Assembly: GCA_964471475.1 (NCBI GenBank)
Contig: CAYYFQ010000013.1
Span: 1-52,107 of the forward strand
DNA length: 52,107 nucleotides
Source of the DNA: JAJNBD01 sp964471475
GTDB taxonomy: Bacteria > Pseudomonadota > Gammaproteobacteria > CAISUE01
Direction: 5' to 3'
Shown: piece after piece, positions 41,312 through 50,519 of the stretch
How the letters are laid out: every line of letters begins with the position of its first letter
How positions within the stretch are numbered: the first letter of the stretch is position 1
Position numbers and translations under genes: made by a program
The notes under the pieces: generated by a model
Databases searched by the model: none
What the model saw: the letters and a program-made list of their open reading frames with translations, nothing else
What the model was told of the DNA's origin: nothing

Positions 41312-42031
41312 TTATAATGCCTCTTGTAACAATTTTGAGCGAATTTTACCGATTAAACGCGTCGGGTTTAATCCTTTAGGACATACTTGCACGCAATTCA
41401 TAATACCCCGACAACGAAATAAACTGTAAGGATCTTGCAAGTTGGCTAAACGCTCAGTAGTTGCGGTATCACGACTGTCTGCAATAAAACGATATGCCCA
41501 AAGTAAACCCGCAGGCCCAATAAATTTATCAGGGTTCCACCAAAAAGAAGGACACGATGAAGAGCAGCAGGCGCATAAAATACATTCATACGCTCCATCC
41601 AATTTATCGCGGTCTTCTGGGCTTTGCAAGCGTTCTTTAGCGGGTGCTCCATCATTATTGATCAAATACGGTTGAATTTTTTCATACTGTTTATAAAATT
41701 GTGTCATATCGACAACCAAATCACGAATAACAGGAAAACCTGGCAATGGCCGCACGACAATGGGTTGCTTCAATTCAGAAATAGGCGTAATACACGCCAA
41801 ACCGTTTTTGCCGTTGATATTTAGACCATCAGAACCACAAACCCCTTCACGACAAGAGCGCCGAAAAGTTAAACTATTATCTTTGGCTTTGCGTTGTTCC
41901 AAAATATCAAGCAACATCATATCGCTTCCTTTTGGAATTTGCACAGTGCAATCTTCCATATAAGGTTCATCATTTACCTCTGGATCATAGCGATAAATAG
42001 ATAATTGAATGGTTTGCATGGGTAAATTCAT
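41312..42031 (-). CDS. sdhB: succinate dehydrogenase iron-sulfur subunit
   Basis: The 239-residue protein carries the [2Fe-2S] site CREGVCGSDGLNINGKNGLAC, the [4Fe-4S]/[3Fe-4S] sites CILCACCSSSCP and CRGIMNCVQVCP, and so links FAD in SdhA to ubiquinone. It sits at the inner face of the cytoplasmic membrane. The start lies 1 base after sdhA; a second Met at residue 5 is an alternative start. Confidence 0.97.
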   Translation of the reverse strand: MNLPMQTIQLSIYRYDPEVNDEPYMEDCTVQIPKGSDMMLLDILEQRKAKDNSLTFRRSCREGVCGSDGLNINGKNGLACITPISELKQPIVVRPLPGFPVIRDLVVDMTQFYKQYEKIQPYLINNDGAPAKERLQSPEDRDKLDGAYECILCACCSSSCPSFWWNPDKFIGPAGLLWAYRFIADSRDTATTERLANLQDPYSLFRCRGIMNCVQVCPKGLNPTRLIGKIRSKLLQEAL

Positions 42032-42032
42032 A

Positions 42033-43820
42033 TTAATACACTCGCTCTTTAGGTTGAAAAGGCGCTACGGTTAGCGGTTTCATATTGACGGGTCGATAGT
42101 CGATGCGGCCGTACTTAGCGTCATCAAAGTACACGGTGTGTTTAATCCAATTCGCATCATCTCGATCCGGATAATCTTGCCGGCTATGTGCCCCACGACT
42201 CTCAGTACGAGTAATGGCGGAAAGAGCCGTTGCACGGGCGACAGCCATAAGATTATCAAGTTCAAATGCCTCAATCCGAGTGGTGTTAAAGACTTTGCTA
42301 TAGTCTCCCATGCTCGCATTTTGTAAACGTTGTGATAATTTGTTTAACTTTTCTAAGCCTTCTTGCATAATTTCAGCGGTACGAAATACACCAAAATCAT
42401 TTTGCATTACATGGCGTAATTCAGTACGAATTTGCATGAAATTTTCGCCGTCTTTATGCTGATTCCAGCGATTGATACGCGCCATAGCTTTATCAAAACT
42501 GTTAGTATCTACCGTTTGTTGATGTAATTGATTTTTACGCAATTCATCTTCAACATGCTGACCTGCTGCTCGACCAAAAACAATTAAATCGGTCAATGAA
42601 TTACCCCCTAAACGATTAGCGCCATGCACAGAAACACTGGCACACTCGCCTACTGCATATAAGCCTAGGATAATACGATCCGCTCCATTTTGGCGATCAA
42701 TGGCTTGCCCAAATTTATTAGTAGGAATCCCTCCCATCATGTAGTGACAGGTGGGTACAACAGGAATAGGATCTTTTGCAGGATCAACATGCGCAAAAGT
42801 TTTAGCAATTTCTCGAATACCAGGTAAACGAGAAGCAATGACTTCTTCGCCTAAGTGATCAAGCTTTAAGTAAACGCATTGTACTCCATTAACCGTGGCT
42901 CCATTGCCGTCACGAATTTCTCGCGCCATGGCACGTGCGACTACGTCACGTGAAGCCAAATCTTTGGCGTGAGGGGCATAACGCTCCATAAAACGTTCGC
43001 CATCTTTATTCACTAAATAACCGCCTTCACCTCGAACACCTTCCGTAATTAATACCCCTGCGCCAGCCACACCTGTCGGATGAAATTGCCACATTTCCAT
43101 ATCTTGTAAAGGAAAGCCTGCACGCATTGCCATCCCAATACCATCGCCCGTATTAATGAATGCATTGGTGGTAGATTCATAAATACGACCCGCTCCCCCG
43201 GTCGCTAAGATAGTCGCGCGTGAATGAAAAAAAGCAAGTTCTCCAGTTTCAATCGACATAGCCAATACGCCAGACACACCATCTTCGTTCGACTTAATTA
43301 AATCAATCGCATACCATTCAGTGAAAAAATTTGCTTTAGCTTGAAGGTTTTTTTGATACAGTGTATGCAGCAAAGCATGGCCTGTCCGATCGGCAGCAGC
43401 CGCGGTGCGCGCTGCTTGTTCTCCTCCAAAATTTTTGGACTGTCCGCCAAAAGGACGCTGATAAATTTTACCTTCTTTGGTTCGTGAGAAAGGTAAACCC
43501 ATATGCTCAAGTTCATAGACTGCTTCGGGCGCATTTTGGCATAAAAATTCAATGGAATCTTGATCTCCAATATAATCTGAACCTTTCACCGTATCATACA
43601 TATGCCAGCGCCAATCATCTTCATGCATATTACCAAGCGCCACCGTAATACCACCTTGAGCGCATACGGTATGTGAACGAGTTGGAAAAACTTTTGATAT
43701 GACGGCCACATTAAAACCAGAATGTGAAAGTTGTAAAGCAGCGCGTAACCCAGCGCCCCCTGCACCTACAATCACCGCATCAAACACATAACTTGGCACA
43801 ATCGTTTGAGAATTACTCAT
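42033..43820 (-). CDS. sdhA: succinate dehydrogenase flavoprotein subunit
   Basis: The start is placed at MSNSQTIVPS (595 residues), with an AAGGGCG ribosome binding site and a 5-base gap from sdhD; the longer open frame would overlap sdhD by 90 bases. It has the FAD-binding GAGGAG (19-24), the covalent FAD attachment histidine His50 in RSHTVCAQGGI, and the catalytic region HPTGVAGAGVLITEGVRGEG with the later R-x-x-HGANRLGGNS. It oxidises succinate to fumarate. Confidence 0.97.
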   Translation of the reverse strand: MSNSQTIVPSYVFDAVIVGAGGAGLRAALQLSHSGFNVAVISKVFPTRSHTVCAQGGITVALGNMHEDDWRWHMYDTVKGSDYIGDQDSIEFLCQNAPEAVYELEHMGLPFSRTKEGKIYQRPFGGQSKNFGGEQAARTAAAADRTGHALLHTLYQKNLQAKANFFTEWYAIDLIKSNEDGVSGVLAMSIETGELAFFHSRATILATGGAGRIYESTTNAFINTGDGIGMAMRAGFPLQDMEMWQFHPTGVAGAGVLITEGVRGEGGYLVNKDGERFMERYAPHAKDLASRDVVARAMAREIRDGNGATVNGVQCVYLKLDHLGEEVIASRLPGIREIAKTFAHVDPAKDPIPVVPTCHYMMGGIPTNKFGQAIDRQNGADRIILGLYAVGECASVSVHGANRLGGNSLTDLIVFGRAAGQHVEDELRKNQLHQQTVDTNSFDKAMARINRWNQHKDGENFMQIRTELRHVMQNDFGVFRTAEIMQEGLEKLNKLSQRLQNASMGDYSKVFNTTRIEAFELDNLMAVARATALSAITRTESRGAHSRQDYPDRDDANWIKHTVYFDDAKYGRIDYRPVNMKPLTVAPFQPKERVY

Positions 43821-43825
43821 CGCCC

Positions 43826-44179
43826 TTAACTCCATAAAATTTGGATGCCCCAAGCAAAAGCAGCCAGGAATCCAAAAATAATAATTATTTGTAAAGCACC
43901 TCGGAAATAGGCACACTTAATGTAATCGGTAAATATCGTCCACATGCCAACCCATGCATGACCGAGTAAAGCAATCAAAGTAAGTAATGTGAAAATTCGC
44001 ATGCTAGTATGCGCAAATAACGCCCGCCAGATCACATAATCTATCTGCGGATGCGTCAAATAAAAGCCAATCAAAAAAAATACATAAGCTAACATAATGA
44101 GCGCTGAAACGCGTTGAATCAGCCAATCACTCACACCATTTCGCCCAAGCGCTGTAATACTGCTGACATTTCTTACCAT
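43826..44179 (-). CDS. sdhD: succinate dehydrogenase membrane anchor SdhD
   Basis: The 117-residue protein has three transmembrane helices and the signature LLGHAWVGMWTIFTDYIK, whose His74 corresponds to the haem b ligand region of E. coli SdhD. Together with SdhC it anchors the SdhAB dimer and forms the quinone site. It overlaps sdhC by 7 bases. Confidence 0.93.
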   Translation of the reverse strand: MVRNVSSITALGRNGVSDWLIQRVSALIMLAYVFFLIGFYLTHPQIDYVIWRALFAHTSMRIFTLLTLIALLGHAWVGMWTIFTDYIKCAYFRGALQIIIIFGFLAAFAWGIQILWS

Positions 44180-44547
44180 ATTCTCACTCCTAAAGCGATT
44201 ATAAGAACGAAAGAAAGTATAATGACCCCATAAGCGCTCAAGCGACCAGAGACTTTTCCTTCACCTAATCCGCAATCCATAAAAAGATGACGAATCCCGG
44301 CAATCAGATGATAAATCAAAGCAGATAAAAGCACCCAAAGAAAAAATTTGCTTAAAGGATGTTGAAAACAAATTTGTAAAGACGCAAAACTGTCTGCAGA
44401 CTTTAAAGAATGGTTGAGAAGGTAGAGAAAAAATACGATTCCCAAAAACAAAATGACTCCCGTTCCTCGATGTAATATCGAGCTAATCGCGGTAACAGGA
44501 AAGCGTATGGTAAATAAATTCAAATTAATAGGGCGATTTTTTTGCAT
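44173..44547 (-). CDS. sdhC: succinate dehydrogenase cytochrome b556 subunit SdhC
   Basis: The 124-residue protein has three transmembrane helices, the SSILHRGTG motif (22-30) near the quinone pocket and YHLIAGIRHLFMD (79-91), in which His80 matches the haem-ligating histidine of E. coli SdhC. It starts the sdhCDAB-sucAB operon; a promoter with a perfect -10 lies just upstream. Confidence 0.95.
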   Translation of the reverse strand: MQKNRPINLNLFTIRFPVTAISSILHRGTGVILFLGIVFFLYLLNHSLKSADSFASLQICFQHPLSKFFLWVLLSALIYHLIAGIRHLFMDCGLGEGKVSGRLSAYGVIILSFVLIIALGVRIW

Positions 44548-44579
44548 AGCGGTTTCTTTTTAAAGAAGAATTGCGCCAT

Positions 44580-44608
44580 ATTATAGCGTAAAGCCTCCCG
44601 AGGAGAAA
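44580..44608 (-). promoter_or_regulatory. promoter of the sdhCDAB-sucAB operon
   Basis: A perfect TATAAT (44580-44585, minus strand) lies 33 bases before the sdhC ATG. A TTTCTC hexamer (44603-44608) at a 17-base spacing is a weak -35. A CCTC-GG-GAGG palindrome sits in the spacer. Confidence 0.5.
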
Positions 44609-44654
44609 CTAGGACGCGGACTAAGCTTGCGCATGAGCTCATATAGTTTAGGAC

Positions 44655-46199
44655 TCACATGGTAAGCCCCACGCTTTTCACTTCGTCTTTTACGCCATTT
44701 TGCGGAGAGAATATTTCAAAATTACTAGAATCAATTCTTATCTCCTCCAAAGGAAATACTATTTTAATTATTTGCGTACAACTCTCATTAAGTACTTCCA
44801 ACCATTCTTCCATATATAACCTGTTTTTCTCTTGAGGCTGTCCCGCCAGTTGAGCTTGGATAACACGCATAATGACGGTCACATCATGACATAACATTTC
44901 CCATCCCACAAAAAACCACGCACGCAATAACGCCGATTTTGCATCACACATTTCAGCGTGTTTTTGCTCACTTGAATTTGCCCACAATGATGGAGAAGGT
45001 CTTCTTACCAAACCTCTTGAAATGAAAGAGGGCATTTTGCTTGCACTCCATTGTTTTATACAAAATTGCAGATAATTTTCACGCGAGAGAAGCTCCAACG
45101 ATCCAAATCGATAATTTTCACAATATCGCTGATAACACTGCGTTAAAACATCCGCAAAACTCATATGAACATAATGCTGCCACTTCCCTAACAATTCCTC
45201 CAGTAACAAGCTCTTTAACAAATTCAGGATAGGCAATAAAAACGAAGGTATATTTACAGGAAACGATAAAGTCACTTTTCTTTTAATGACATCAACCGAA
45301 TCCATGTTTATCTGGGAAGATTGAAAATAAACATTTAGCTTTGTTAAAAAAGCATTCTGCCTTGTCATTTCACGTTCTACATAAGAAAGACGCATTCCCG
45401 ATGTCGTAGCAAAAATCAATGCATCCGGAAGATCCCGAAGAAAGGACTCTACCAGGGGATTTTCAGGCAAAGATACTTCTAGAGGCGGCTTGCAGCAATT
45501 CGAGGGAAGAGTGAGCACTTTCAGATATTGATGGATGGTATTTAACTCACTTTTTATTTCTTCATTACCTTCCGCGGAAGGTTCAAGCATTAAAAGCTCT
45601 TGATTTAATTCATCACGCAATCGAGAAAAAAATTTTTTTCCAAAAAAATCTTGTTTACTCAATATAGAGCTCATCGTCTTGATCGCCTCATTAAAACCGC
45701 CATCAATATCGCTAGGTAAACAAAGTTTTAAAAAACACACAATGGAAAAAAAGTTGGCTTGATGGTCAACCTTCCTTAAAAAATCTTTGATCCACATTAT
45801 TTTTCTCCAAGCTTTCAAAGGTGATAATGAAGCTAGCTGATTGGCAAAAATATGCACGAGAAATACGTAAGATTTATTAAAGCAACTAAGATTTCCAAAA
45901 GTTGAGAAGGCATTTTGCCACCGAGGATTAAGAGGGTCATAAAGCGCACGTAACTTGAATAAAAAACCGGCGCAACAATTTTCTCCCTCAGCTACTGCCT
46001 GTATTAAATCGGCCTTGAGCGCTTCGTCAAAAAGCACTAACGTGAGATGACCTCCTTGGGGTTCTTCCCACAAACAATTCTCTCTAAGGCGAATACCGCT
46101 GCGATGAAAGTCGCCAAACATAGACGTAGCAGCGGCTGCTCCCCATTCTTCTACAATAGCTTTTAAATGCGCCGTACATAGTTGATAATCATTAGGCAT
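44655..46199 (-). CDS. unrecognised 514-residue protein, candidate effector
   Basis: No family is recognised. The protein is soluble and mainly helical, with no signal peptide. A tryptophan/cysteine-rich start (MFGDFHRSGIRLRENCLWEE) is followed by long helical tracts, and a possible amphipathic segment LLRAWFFVGWEMLCHDVTVI lies near residue 420. It is a single-gene unit between the sdh operon and the divergent pnuC gene. As with the other orphan genes of the window, Dot/Icm cargo is a reasonable hypothesis that the sequence alone cannot confirm. Confidence 0.7.
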   Translation of the reverse strand: MPNDYQLCTAHLKAIVEEWGAAAATSMFGDFHRSGIRLRENCLWEEPQGGHLTLVLFDEALKADLIQAVAEGENCCAGFLFKLRALYDPLNPRWQNAFSTFGNLSCFNKSYVFLVHIFANQLASLSPLKAWRKIMWIKDFLRKVDHQANFFSIVCFLKLCLPSDIDGGFNEAIKTMSSILSKQDFFGKKFFSRLRDELNQELLMLEPSAEGNEEIKSELNTIHQYLKVLTLPSNCCKPPLEVSLPENPLVESFLRDLPDALIFATTSGMRLSYVEREMTRQNAFLTKLNVYFQSSQINMDSVDVIKRKVTLSFPVNIPSFLLPILNLLKSLLLEELLGKWQHYVHMSFADVLTQCYQRYCENYRFGSLELLSRENYLQFCIKQWSASKMPSFISRGLVRRPSPSLWANSSEQKHAEMCDAKSALLRAWFFVGWEMLCHDVTVIMRVIQAQLAGQPQEKNRLYMEEWLEVLNESCTQIIKIVFPLEEIRIDSSNFEIFSPQNGVKDEVKSVGLTM

Positions 46200-46334
46200 G
46201 TTATTTTTCTCTATTTTTATTGTTATTTAAACTTTCATTGGGTAACTAACTTTTTAAAGTTTATCGGCATATGATATCAAATTATCTTCGCACTACGATA
46301 TTTCATTAATTTCTCTCCTTTCTAAAACCAATGA

Positions 46335-46340
46335 TATAAT
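46335..46340 (+). promoter_or_regulatory. -10 element of pnuC
   Basis: A perfect TATAAT lies 26 bases before the pnuC ATG, giving a leader of about 19 bases. No good -35 is seen 16-18 bases upstream (CTCTCC), so the assignment is tentative. Confidence 0.4.
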
Positions 46341-46365
46341 ACTCATTTTCTCACCAGACACCATC

Positions 46366-46962
46366 ATGCACTGGATTTATCAATTTACTTTCAACCAATG
46401 GGTAGAATTTGTGGCCAGCTCTGCGGGGTTCATTTGCGTCCTGTTAGCTTCACGTAAAAGCATTTGGAATTTCTTCTTTGGGGTAATTAATTCAGCAAGT
46501 TTTTTTGTGTTATTTCATGATGAAAAAATTTATGCGGATATGATGCTTCATTTGATTTATATTGGGTTTCAACTCTACGGTTTTTATGAGTGGAAGTTTG
46601 GTGGGAAAAAACATAAAGGCGCAAGCATTGTGACCGCCACTCGTAAGGAATTATTTTTATCTTTATTAGCCATTTTATTTTTAGCGAGCATCTTGTATTT
46701 TGTATTGGCCGACTATACCAATTCAACATGTATCCCTTTGGATGCTACTACTACCGCCATGAGCCTTGTGGCCTCATGGATGCTAGCTCGCAAATGGATT
46801 GAAAATTGGTGGTTATGGATGGTGATGGATGCCTTGGCGGTTGTCATGATGCTTGATAAGGGTCTATTACTCAGCGCGGGCCTCTATTTTCTCTACGTTA
46901 TTTTGTGTATTTATGGCATTATAGTGTGGCGCAAGGATTTTAACCAACACATAAAAATCTGA
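46366..46962 (+). CDS. pnuC: PnuC-family nicotinamide riboside transporter
   Basis: The 198-residue protein has about seven transmembrane segments and the PnuC layout: W-x-E-x-x-A near the N-terminus, N-x-x-S in the third helix (GVINSASFF), YGFYEWKFGG, then SWMLARKWIENWWLWMVMD, the substrate-pocket region. It would import nicotinamide riboside down its gradient for NAD synthesis. No phosphorylating NadR-type gene is adjacent. Its TGA stop coincides with the first bases of palindromic element C. Confidence 0.88.
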   Translation: MHWIYQFTFNQWVEFVASSAGFICVLLASRKSIWNFFFGVINSASFFVLFHDEKIYADMMLHLIYIGFQLYGFYEWKFGGKKHKGASIVTATRKELFLSLLAILFLASILYFVLADYTNSTCIPLDATTTAMSLVASWMLARKWIENWWLWMVMDALAVVMMLDKGLLLSAGLYFLYVILCIYGIIVWRKDFNQHIKI

Positions 46963-47114
46963 ATGTAGCTTGTGACACCGGGTAAAGATGAACGGGTTTC
47001 TGAGGCATGGAGGCAGAAGTAAAGCCTACAAGGATGTACTTGTAGCGTCCCGTGAAGCTTTGCCAGGTGTCACAACCTTAAGATAACTTGCAAATAATTA
47101 TCTGAAAAACTGTA
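46960..47114 (+). repeat. palindromic element C, decayed copy, after pnuC
   Basis: This 155-base stretch aligns without gaps to 50014-50168. The right-hand arms (CCCGTGAAGCTTTGCC and GTGTCACAA; TTATCTGAAAAACTGTA) are well kept. The left inner arm has diverged (GGGTAAAGATGAACGGG) and the outer left terminal repeat is missing. It starts with the TGA that serves as the pnuC stop codon and ends 26 bases before the uvrA ATG. Confidence 0.8.
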
Positions 47115-47140
47115 AACATTTACTCTACCAAGAAAATCAT

Positions 47141-49963
47141 ATGGCAAAAATTATTATTCGTGGAGCACGCACACATAACCTTAAAAATATTGATGTAGAA
47201 ATGCCTCGTGATCAATTAATTGTGGTGACTGGGTTATCTGGCTCTGGCAAATCTTCTTTAGCTTTCGATACTTTATATGCGGAGGGGCAACGTCGTTATG
47301 TAGAATCACTTTCCTCCTACGCTCGGCAATTTTTATCGATGATGGAAAAACCTGATATTGATCATATTGAAGGGTTATCTCCAGCTATTTCTATCGAACA
47401 AAAATCTACCTCTCACAATCCACGTTCAACGGTGGGCACCGTCACTGAAATCTACGATTATTTGCGTGTATTATTTGCACGCGTTGGTGATCCTCACTGC
47501 CCCATACATGATACACATCTAGAAGCGCAAACCATCTCACAAATGGTAGATACTGTATTAGCGTTGCCTTTGGAAACAAAAATTATGTTGCTTGCCCCCG
47601 TCATACGCGAGCGCAAAGGGGAATATCAAGAGTTGCTTCAGCAACTCAAAGCTCAAGGCTTTACGCGTGCGCGCATCGACGACGAACTAATTGAACTTGA
47701 AGAGTGCCCCGCGTTAAGCAAGACACACAAACACACCATTGAAGTCGTCATTGATCGCTTAAAAGTACGCGAGGATGCGCGTCAACGGTTAGCAGAATCT
47801 TTTGAAATTGCCTTACGTCTTGGTAATGGGCTCGCTCAAGTGATCGATTTAGAGCAACCTAAAAAAGCACCCTTGGTTTTTTCCAACAAATTTGCATGCC
47901 CCGATTGCGGCTATAGCTTAACAGAATTAGAGCCTCGATTATTTTCTTTTAATAATCCCACCGGTGCTTGTCCTACTTGTGATGGCTTAGGAATTAAACT
48001 ACGCTTCGATCTTGAAAAAATTGTTGCCAAACCAGAATTAAGTTTAGCTGATGGTGCTATTCGAGGCTGGGATTCTTCCACCACTTATTACTTTAGCCTG
48101 TTAGAAGGCTTAGCCAAATATTACAAATTCAGCCTAAAAGAACCTTTTAACAAATTACCCACCAAAATTCAAAACTTAGTCTTATACGGTAACAAAGGAG
48201 AAATTATCAAATTTCATTTTGTCAGCGAGCGAGGGCATAAAGGAACTCGCGAGCAAGCTTTTGAAGGAATTATTCCTAACTTAGAGCGCCGTTATCATGC
48301 CACCGATTCTTCGATGATGCGCGAAGAACTTAGCAAATATCTTTCATCTCAACCTTGTGACAGCTGCCACGGTCAACGTTTAAACGAAGGGGCTCGTCAT
48401 GTATTTATCCACAAAAAAAATCTACCTGCTTTAACGAATTTATCCATTGAAGAAGCATTACAGTGGATCAGCGGTCTTCACTTAAGTGGCCGCAAAAAAA
48501 CCATCGCCGATAAAATTAGCAAAGAAATTCGAGAACGTTTGCAATTTTTAATCAACGTCGGATTAGATTATTTAACCTTAGATCGTAGTGCCGACACATT
48601 ATCAGGTGGAGAAGCACAAAGAATCCGTCTAGCAAGCCAAATTGGAGCTGGGCTTGTGGGCGTCATGTATATCCTTGATGAGCCGTCCATTGGTTTGCAT
48701 CAACGCGACAATGACCGTTTACTCAAAACTTTATTTCATCTTCGTGATTTAGGTAATACGGTGATTGTGGTTGAACATGATGAAGATGCAATTCGTCATG
48801 CTGATCACATCATCGATATTGGTCCGGGCGCAGGTGTACATGGAGGGCGCATTATTGCGCAAGGTTCGTTAAAAAACATTATGAGCAACAAAAATTCTTT
48901 AACGGGTCAGTATTTGAAAGGGGTTCGAAAAATTTCCGTGCCTACCACACGCACTCCTTTCAACAAAAACACACCCGTCCTCAGCATTAAAGGCGCTTCC
49001 GCAAATAACTTAAAAAATGTCAACATCGATATTCCTTTAGGACTAATCACTTGCATTACGGGTGTCTCGGGTTCTGGAAAATCCACCCTCATCAACGACA
49101 CCCTCTATCCTGCTGTTGCAAAATCTTTGTACGATAGCAGTGAGATGCCTGCCGCGCATCACAGCATCCTGGGTATTTCTGCTTTAGACAAGGTTATCAA
49201 TATTGATCAATCTCCCATTGGTCGTACGCCGCGTTCAAATCCTGCTACTTACACCGGCATGTTTACAGCCATTCGCGAATTATTTTCAGCAACTCCTGAA
49301 GCGCGTGCGCGTGGTTATACACCCGGGCGGTTTAGCTTTAATGTAAAAGGGGGGCGATGCGAAGCGTGCGAAGGAGATGGCGTCATCAAGGTAGAGATGC
49401 ATTTTTTAGCGGATGTGTATGTGACATGCGATGTGTGCCATGGCAAACGTTATAACCGTGAAACTCTGGAGGTTTTTTACAAAGGAAAAAATATTTATGA
49501 CGTCTTAATGATGACCGTTGAAGATGCGTTTCTTTTTTTCAAGGCCATCCCTGTGATCGCACGCAAACTACAAACTTTAGTGGATGTTGGTTTATCTTAC
49601 ATCACCCTTGGCCAAAGCGCGACAACGCTTTCAGGAGGAGAAGCACAACGTATTAAATTATCGCGCGAGCTATCTAAACGCGACACTGGAAAAACTTTAT
49701 ATATTCTTGACGAGCCGACTACCGGTTTACATTTTTATGACATTGAGCAATTGCTCAGTGTATTACAGCGCTTACGCGATCATGGCAACAGCATTGTCAT
49801 CATCGAACATAATTTAGATGTTATCAAAACAGCCGATTGGATCATCGACCTTGGGCCAGAAGGGGGGCACAAAGGCGGTGAAATCATCGCAACAGGGACA
49901 CCCGAACAAGTCGCTAAAAACAAAAAATCATACACGGGTCAGTTTTTAGCAAAGATGTTGTAG
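47141..49963 (+). CDS. uvrA: excinuclease ABC subunit A
   Basis: The 940-residue protein is a double ABC ATPase that finds damaged DNA and loads UvrB. The first Walker A is GLSGSGKSSL (31-40) and a second GVSGSGKSTL lies in the C-terminal half. Signature motifs LSGGEAQRI occur in both halves. Zinc fingers are visible as CPDC/CPTC, CDSCHG and CEAC/CDVCHG. Length matches E. coli UvrA (940). The ribosome binding site is weak (AAGAAAA). It lies between two copies of palindromic element C. Confidence 0.98.
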   Translation: MAKIIIRGARTHNLKNIDVEMPRDQLIVVTGLSGSGKSSLAFDTLYAEGQRRYVESLSSYARQFLSMMEKPDIDHIEGLSPAISIEQKSTSHNPRSTVGTVTEIYDYLRVLFARVGDPHCPIHDTHLEAQTISQMVDTVLALPLETKIMLLAPVIRERKGEYQELLQQLKAQGFTRARIDDELIELEECPALSKTHKHTIEVVIDRLKVREDARQRLAESFEIALRLGNGLAQVIDLEQPKKAPLVFSNKFACPDCGYSLTELEPRLFSFNNPTGACPTCDGLGIKLRFDLEKIVAKPELSLADGAIRGWDSSTTYYFSLLEGLAKYYKFSLKEPFNKLPTKIQNLVLYGNKGEIIKFHFVSERGHKGTREQAFEGIIPNLERRYHATDSSMMREELSKYLSSQPCDSCHGQRLNEGARHVFIHKKNLPALTNLSIEEALQWISGLHLSGRKKTIADKISKEIRERLQFLINVGLDYLTLDRSADTLSGGEAQRIRLASQIGAGLVGVMYILDEPSIGLHQRDNDRLLKTLFHLRDLGNTVIVVEHDEDAIRHADHIIDIGPGAGVHGGRIIAQGSLKNIMSNKNSLTGQYLKGVRKISVPTTRTPFNKNTPVLSIKGASANNLKNVNIDIPLGLITCITGVSGSGKSTLINDTLYPAVAKSLYDSSEMPAAHHSILGISALDKVINIDQSPIGRTPRSNPATYTGMFTAIRELFSATPEARARGYTPGRFSFNVKGGRCEACEGDGVIKVEMHFLADVYVTCDVCHGKRYNRETLEVFYKGKNIYDVLMMTVEDAFLFFKAIPVIARKLQTLVDVGLSYITLGQSATTLSGGEAQRIKLSRELSKRDTGKTLYILDEPTTGLHFYDIEQLLSVLQRLRDHGNSIVIIEHNLDVIKTADWIIDLGPEGGHKGGEIIATGTPEQVAKNKKSYTGQFLAKML

Positions 49964-49980
49964 GCGTGAGGAAACACAAG

Positions 49981-50169
49981 CTGCAGCCTTTCAGATAATT
50001 ATCCGTCCAAATTTGAATGTAGCTTGTGACACCAGGCAAAGCTTCGCGGGTTTCTGAAGCAGGGATGCTGAAGTAAAGCCTACAGGGATGTACTTGTAGC
50101 GTCCCGCGAAGCTTTGCCTGGCGTCACAAGCTTAAGATAACCTGCAAATACTTATCTGAAAGGCTGTAG
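49981..50169. repeat. palindromic element C, complete copy (189 bp), after uvrA
   Basis: The outer 18-bp ends (49981-49998 and 50152-50169) are inverted with one mismatch, reading CAGCCTTTCAGATAA inward. A second, inner 30-bp arm (50021-50050) pairs with 50103-50132 with a single mismatch. The tip contains CTACAGGGATGTACTTGTAG, which folds again. The hairpin follows the uvrA stop by 17 bases and would cap its transcript. Confidence 0.9.
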
Positions 50170-50177
50170 ATACTACA

Positions 50178-50519
50178 TTACACGCTCATCAATGCATCAA
50201 TTTTCGCAGCGCAAATAAAATCGTTTTCGGTTAAACCATCCACAGCATGCGTTAAATAACGCACCACACAGTAGTTATAGCCCAACTCTACATCAGGGTG
50301 ATGATTTTCTACGTTAGCGATCCAAGCTACCGCGTTCATGAAAGCCATGGTTTGGTAAAAATCCTTAAACGCGTAACGCCGCATAATTTCGCCAGCAGCG
50401 TTAATTTGCCATCCTTTTAATTGCTTAAGAAGCTCGTGTGCTTCTGATTCAGATAATTTTGGTACCCCACCTTCACAGGCTTTGCAATGTTTATCGGTAA
50501 GATTACAAACTTCACTCAT
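50178..50519 (-). CDS. phhB: pterin-4a-carbinolamine dehydratase
   Basis: The 113-residue protein has the PCD/DCoH signature: ENHHPDVELGYN with His73-His74-Pro75 and THAVDGLTENDF with His91. It dehydrates 4a-hydroxytetrahydrobiopterin formed by phenylalanine hydroxylase. No phhA lies in the window. An N-terminal cysteine group (Cys5, Cys12, Cys15) is a slight extension over the core. It overlaps the upstream DUF2157 gene by 4 bases (ATGA), so the two are co-translated, an odd pairing. Confidence 0.93.
   Translation of the reverse strand: MSEVCNLTDKHCKACEGGVPKLSESEAHELLKQLKGWQINAAGEIMRRYAFKDFYQTMAFMNAVAWIANVENHHPDVELGYNYCVVRYLTHAVDGLTENDFICAAKIDALMSV

Noticed and set aside
17519..44620. Recurring (C/T)AGGACG(T/C)G words near 17520, 18688 and 44605
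   Set aside because: The shared stretch is under 12 bases with no common flanks, so chance cannot be excluded.
47110..47125. CTGT-N8-ACTC before uvrA, reminiscent of a LexA (SOS) box
   Set aside because: Only the left half-site matches CTGT-N8-ACAG; the right half differs in two of four bases, and the left half belongs to the end of repeat element C.
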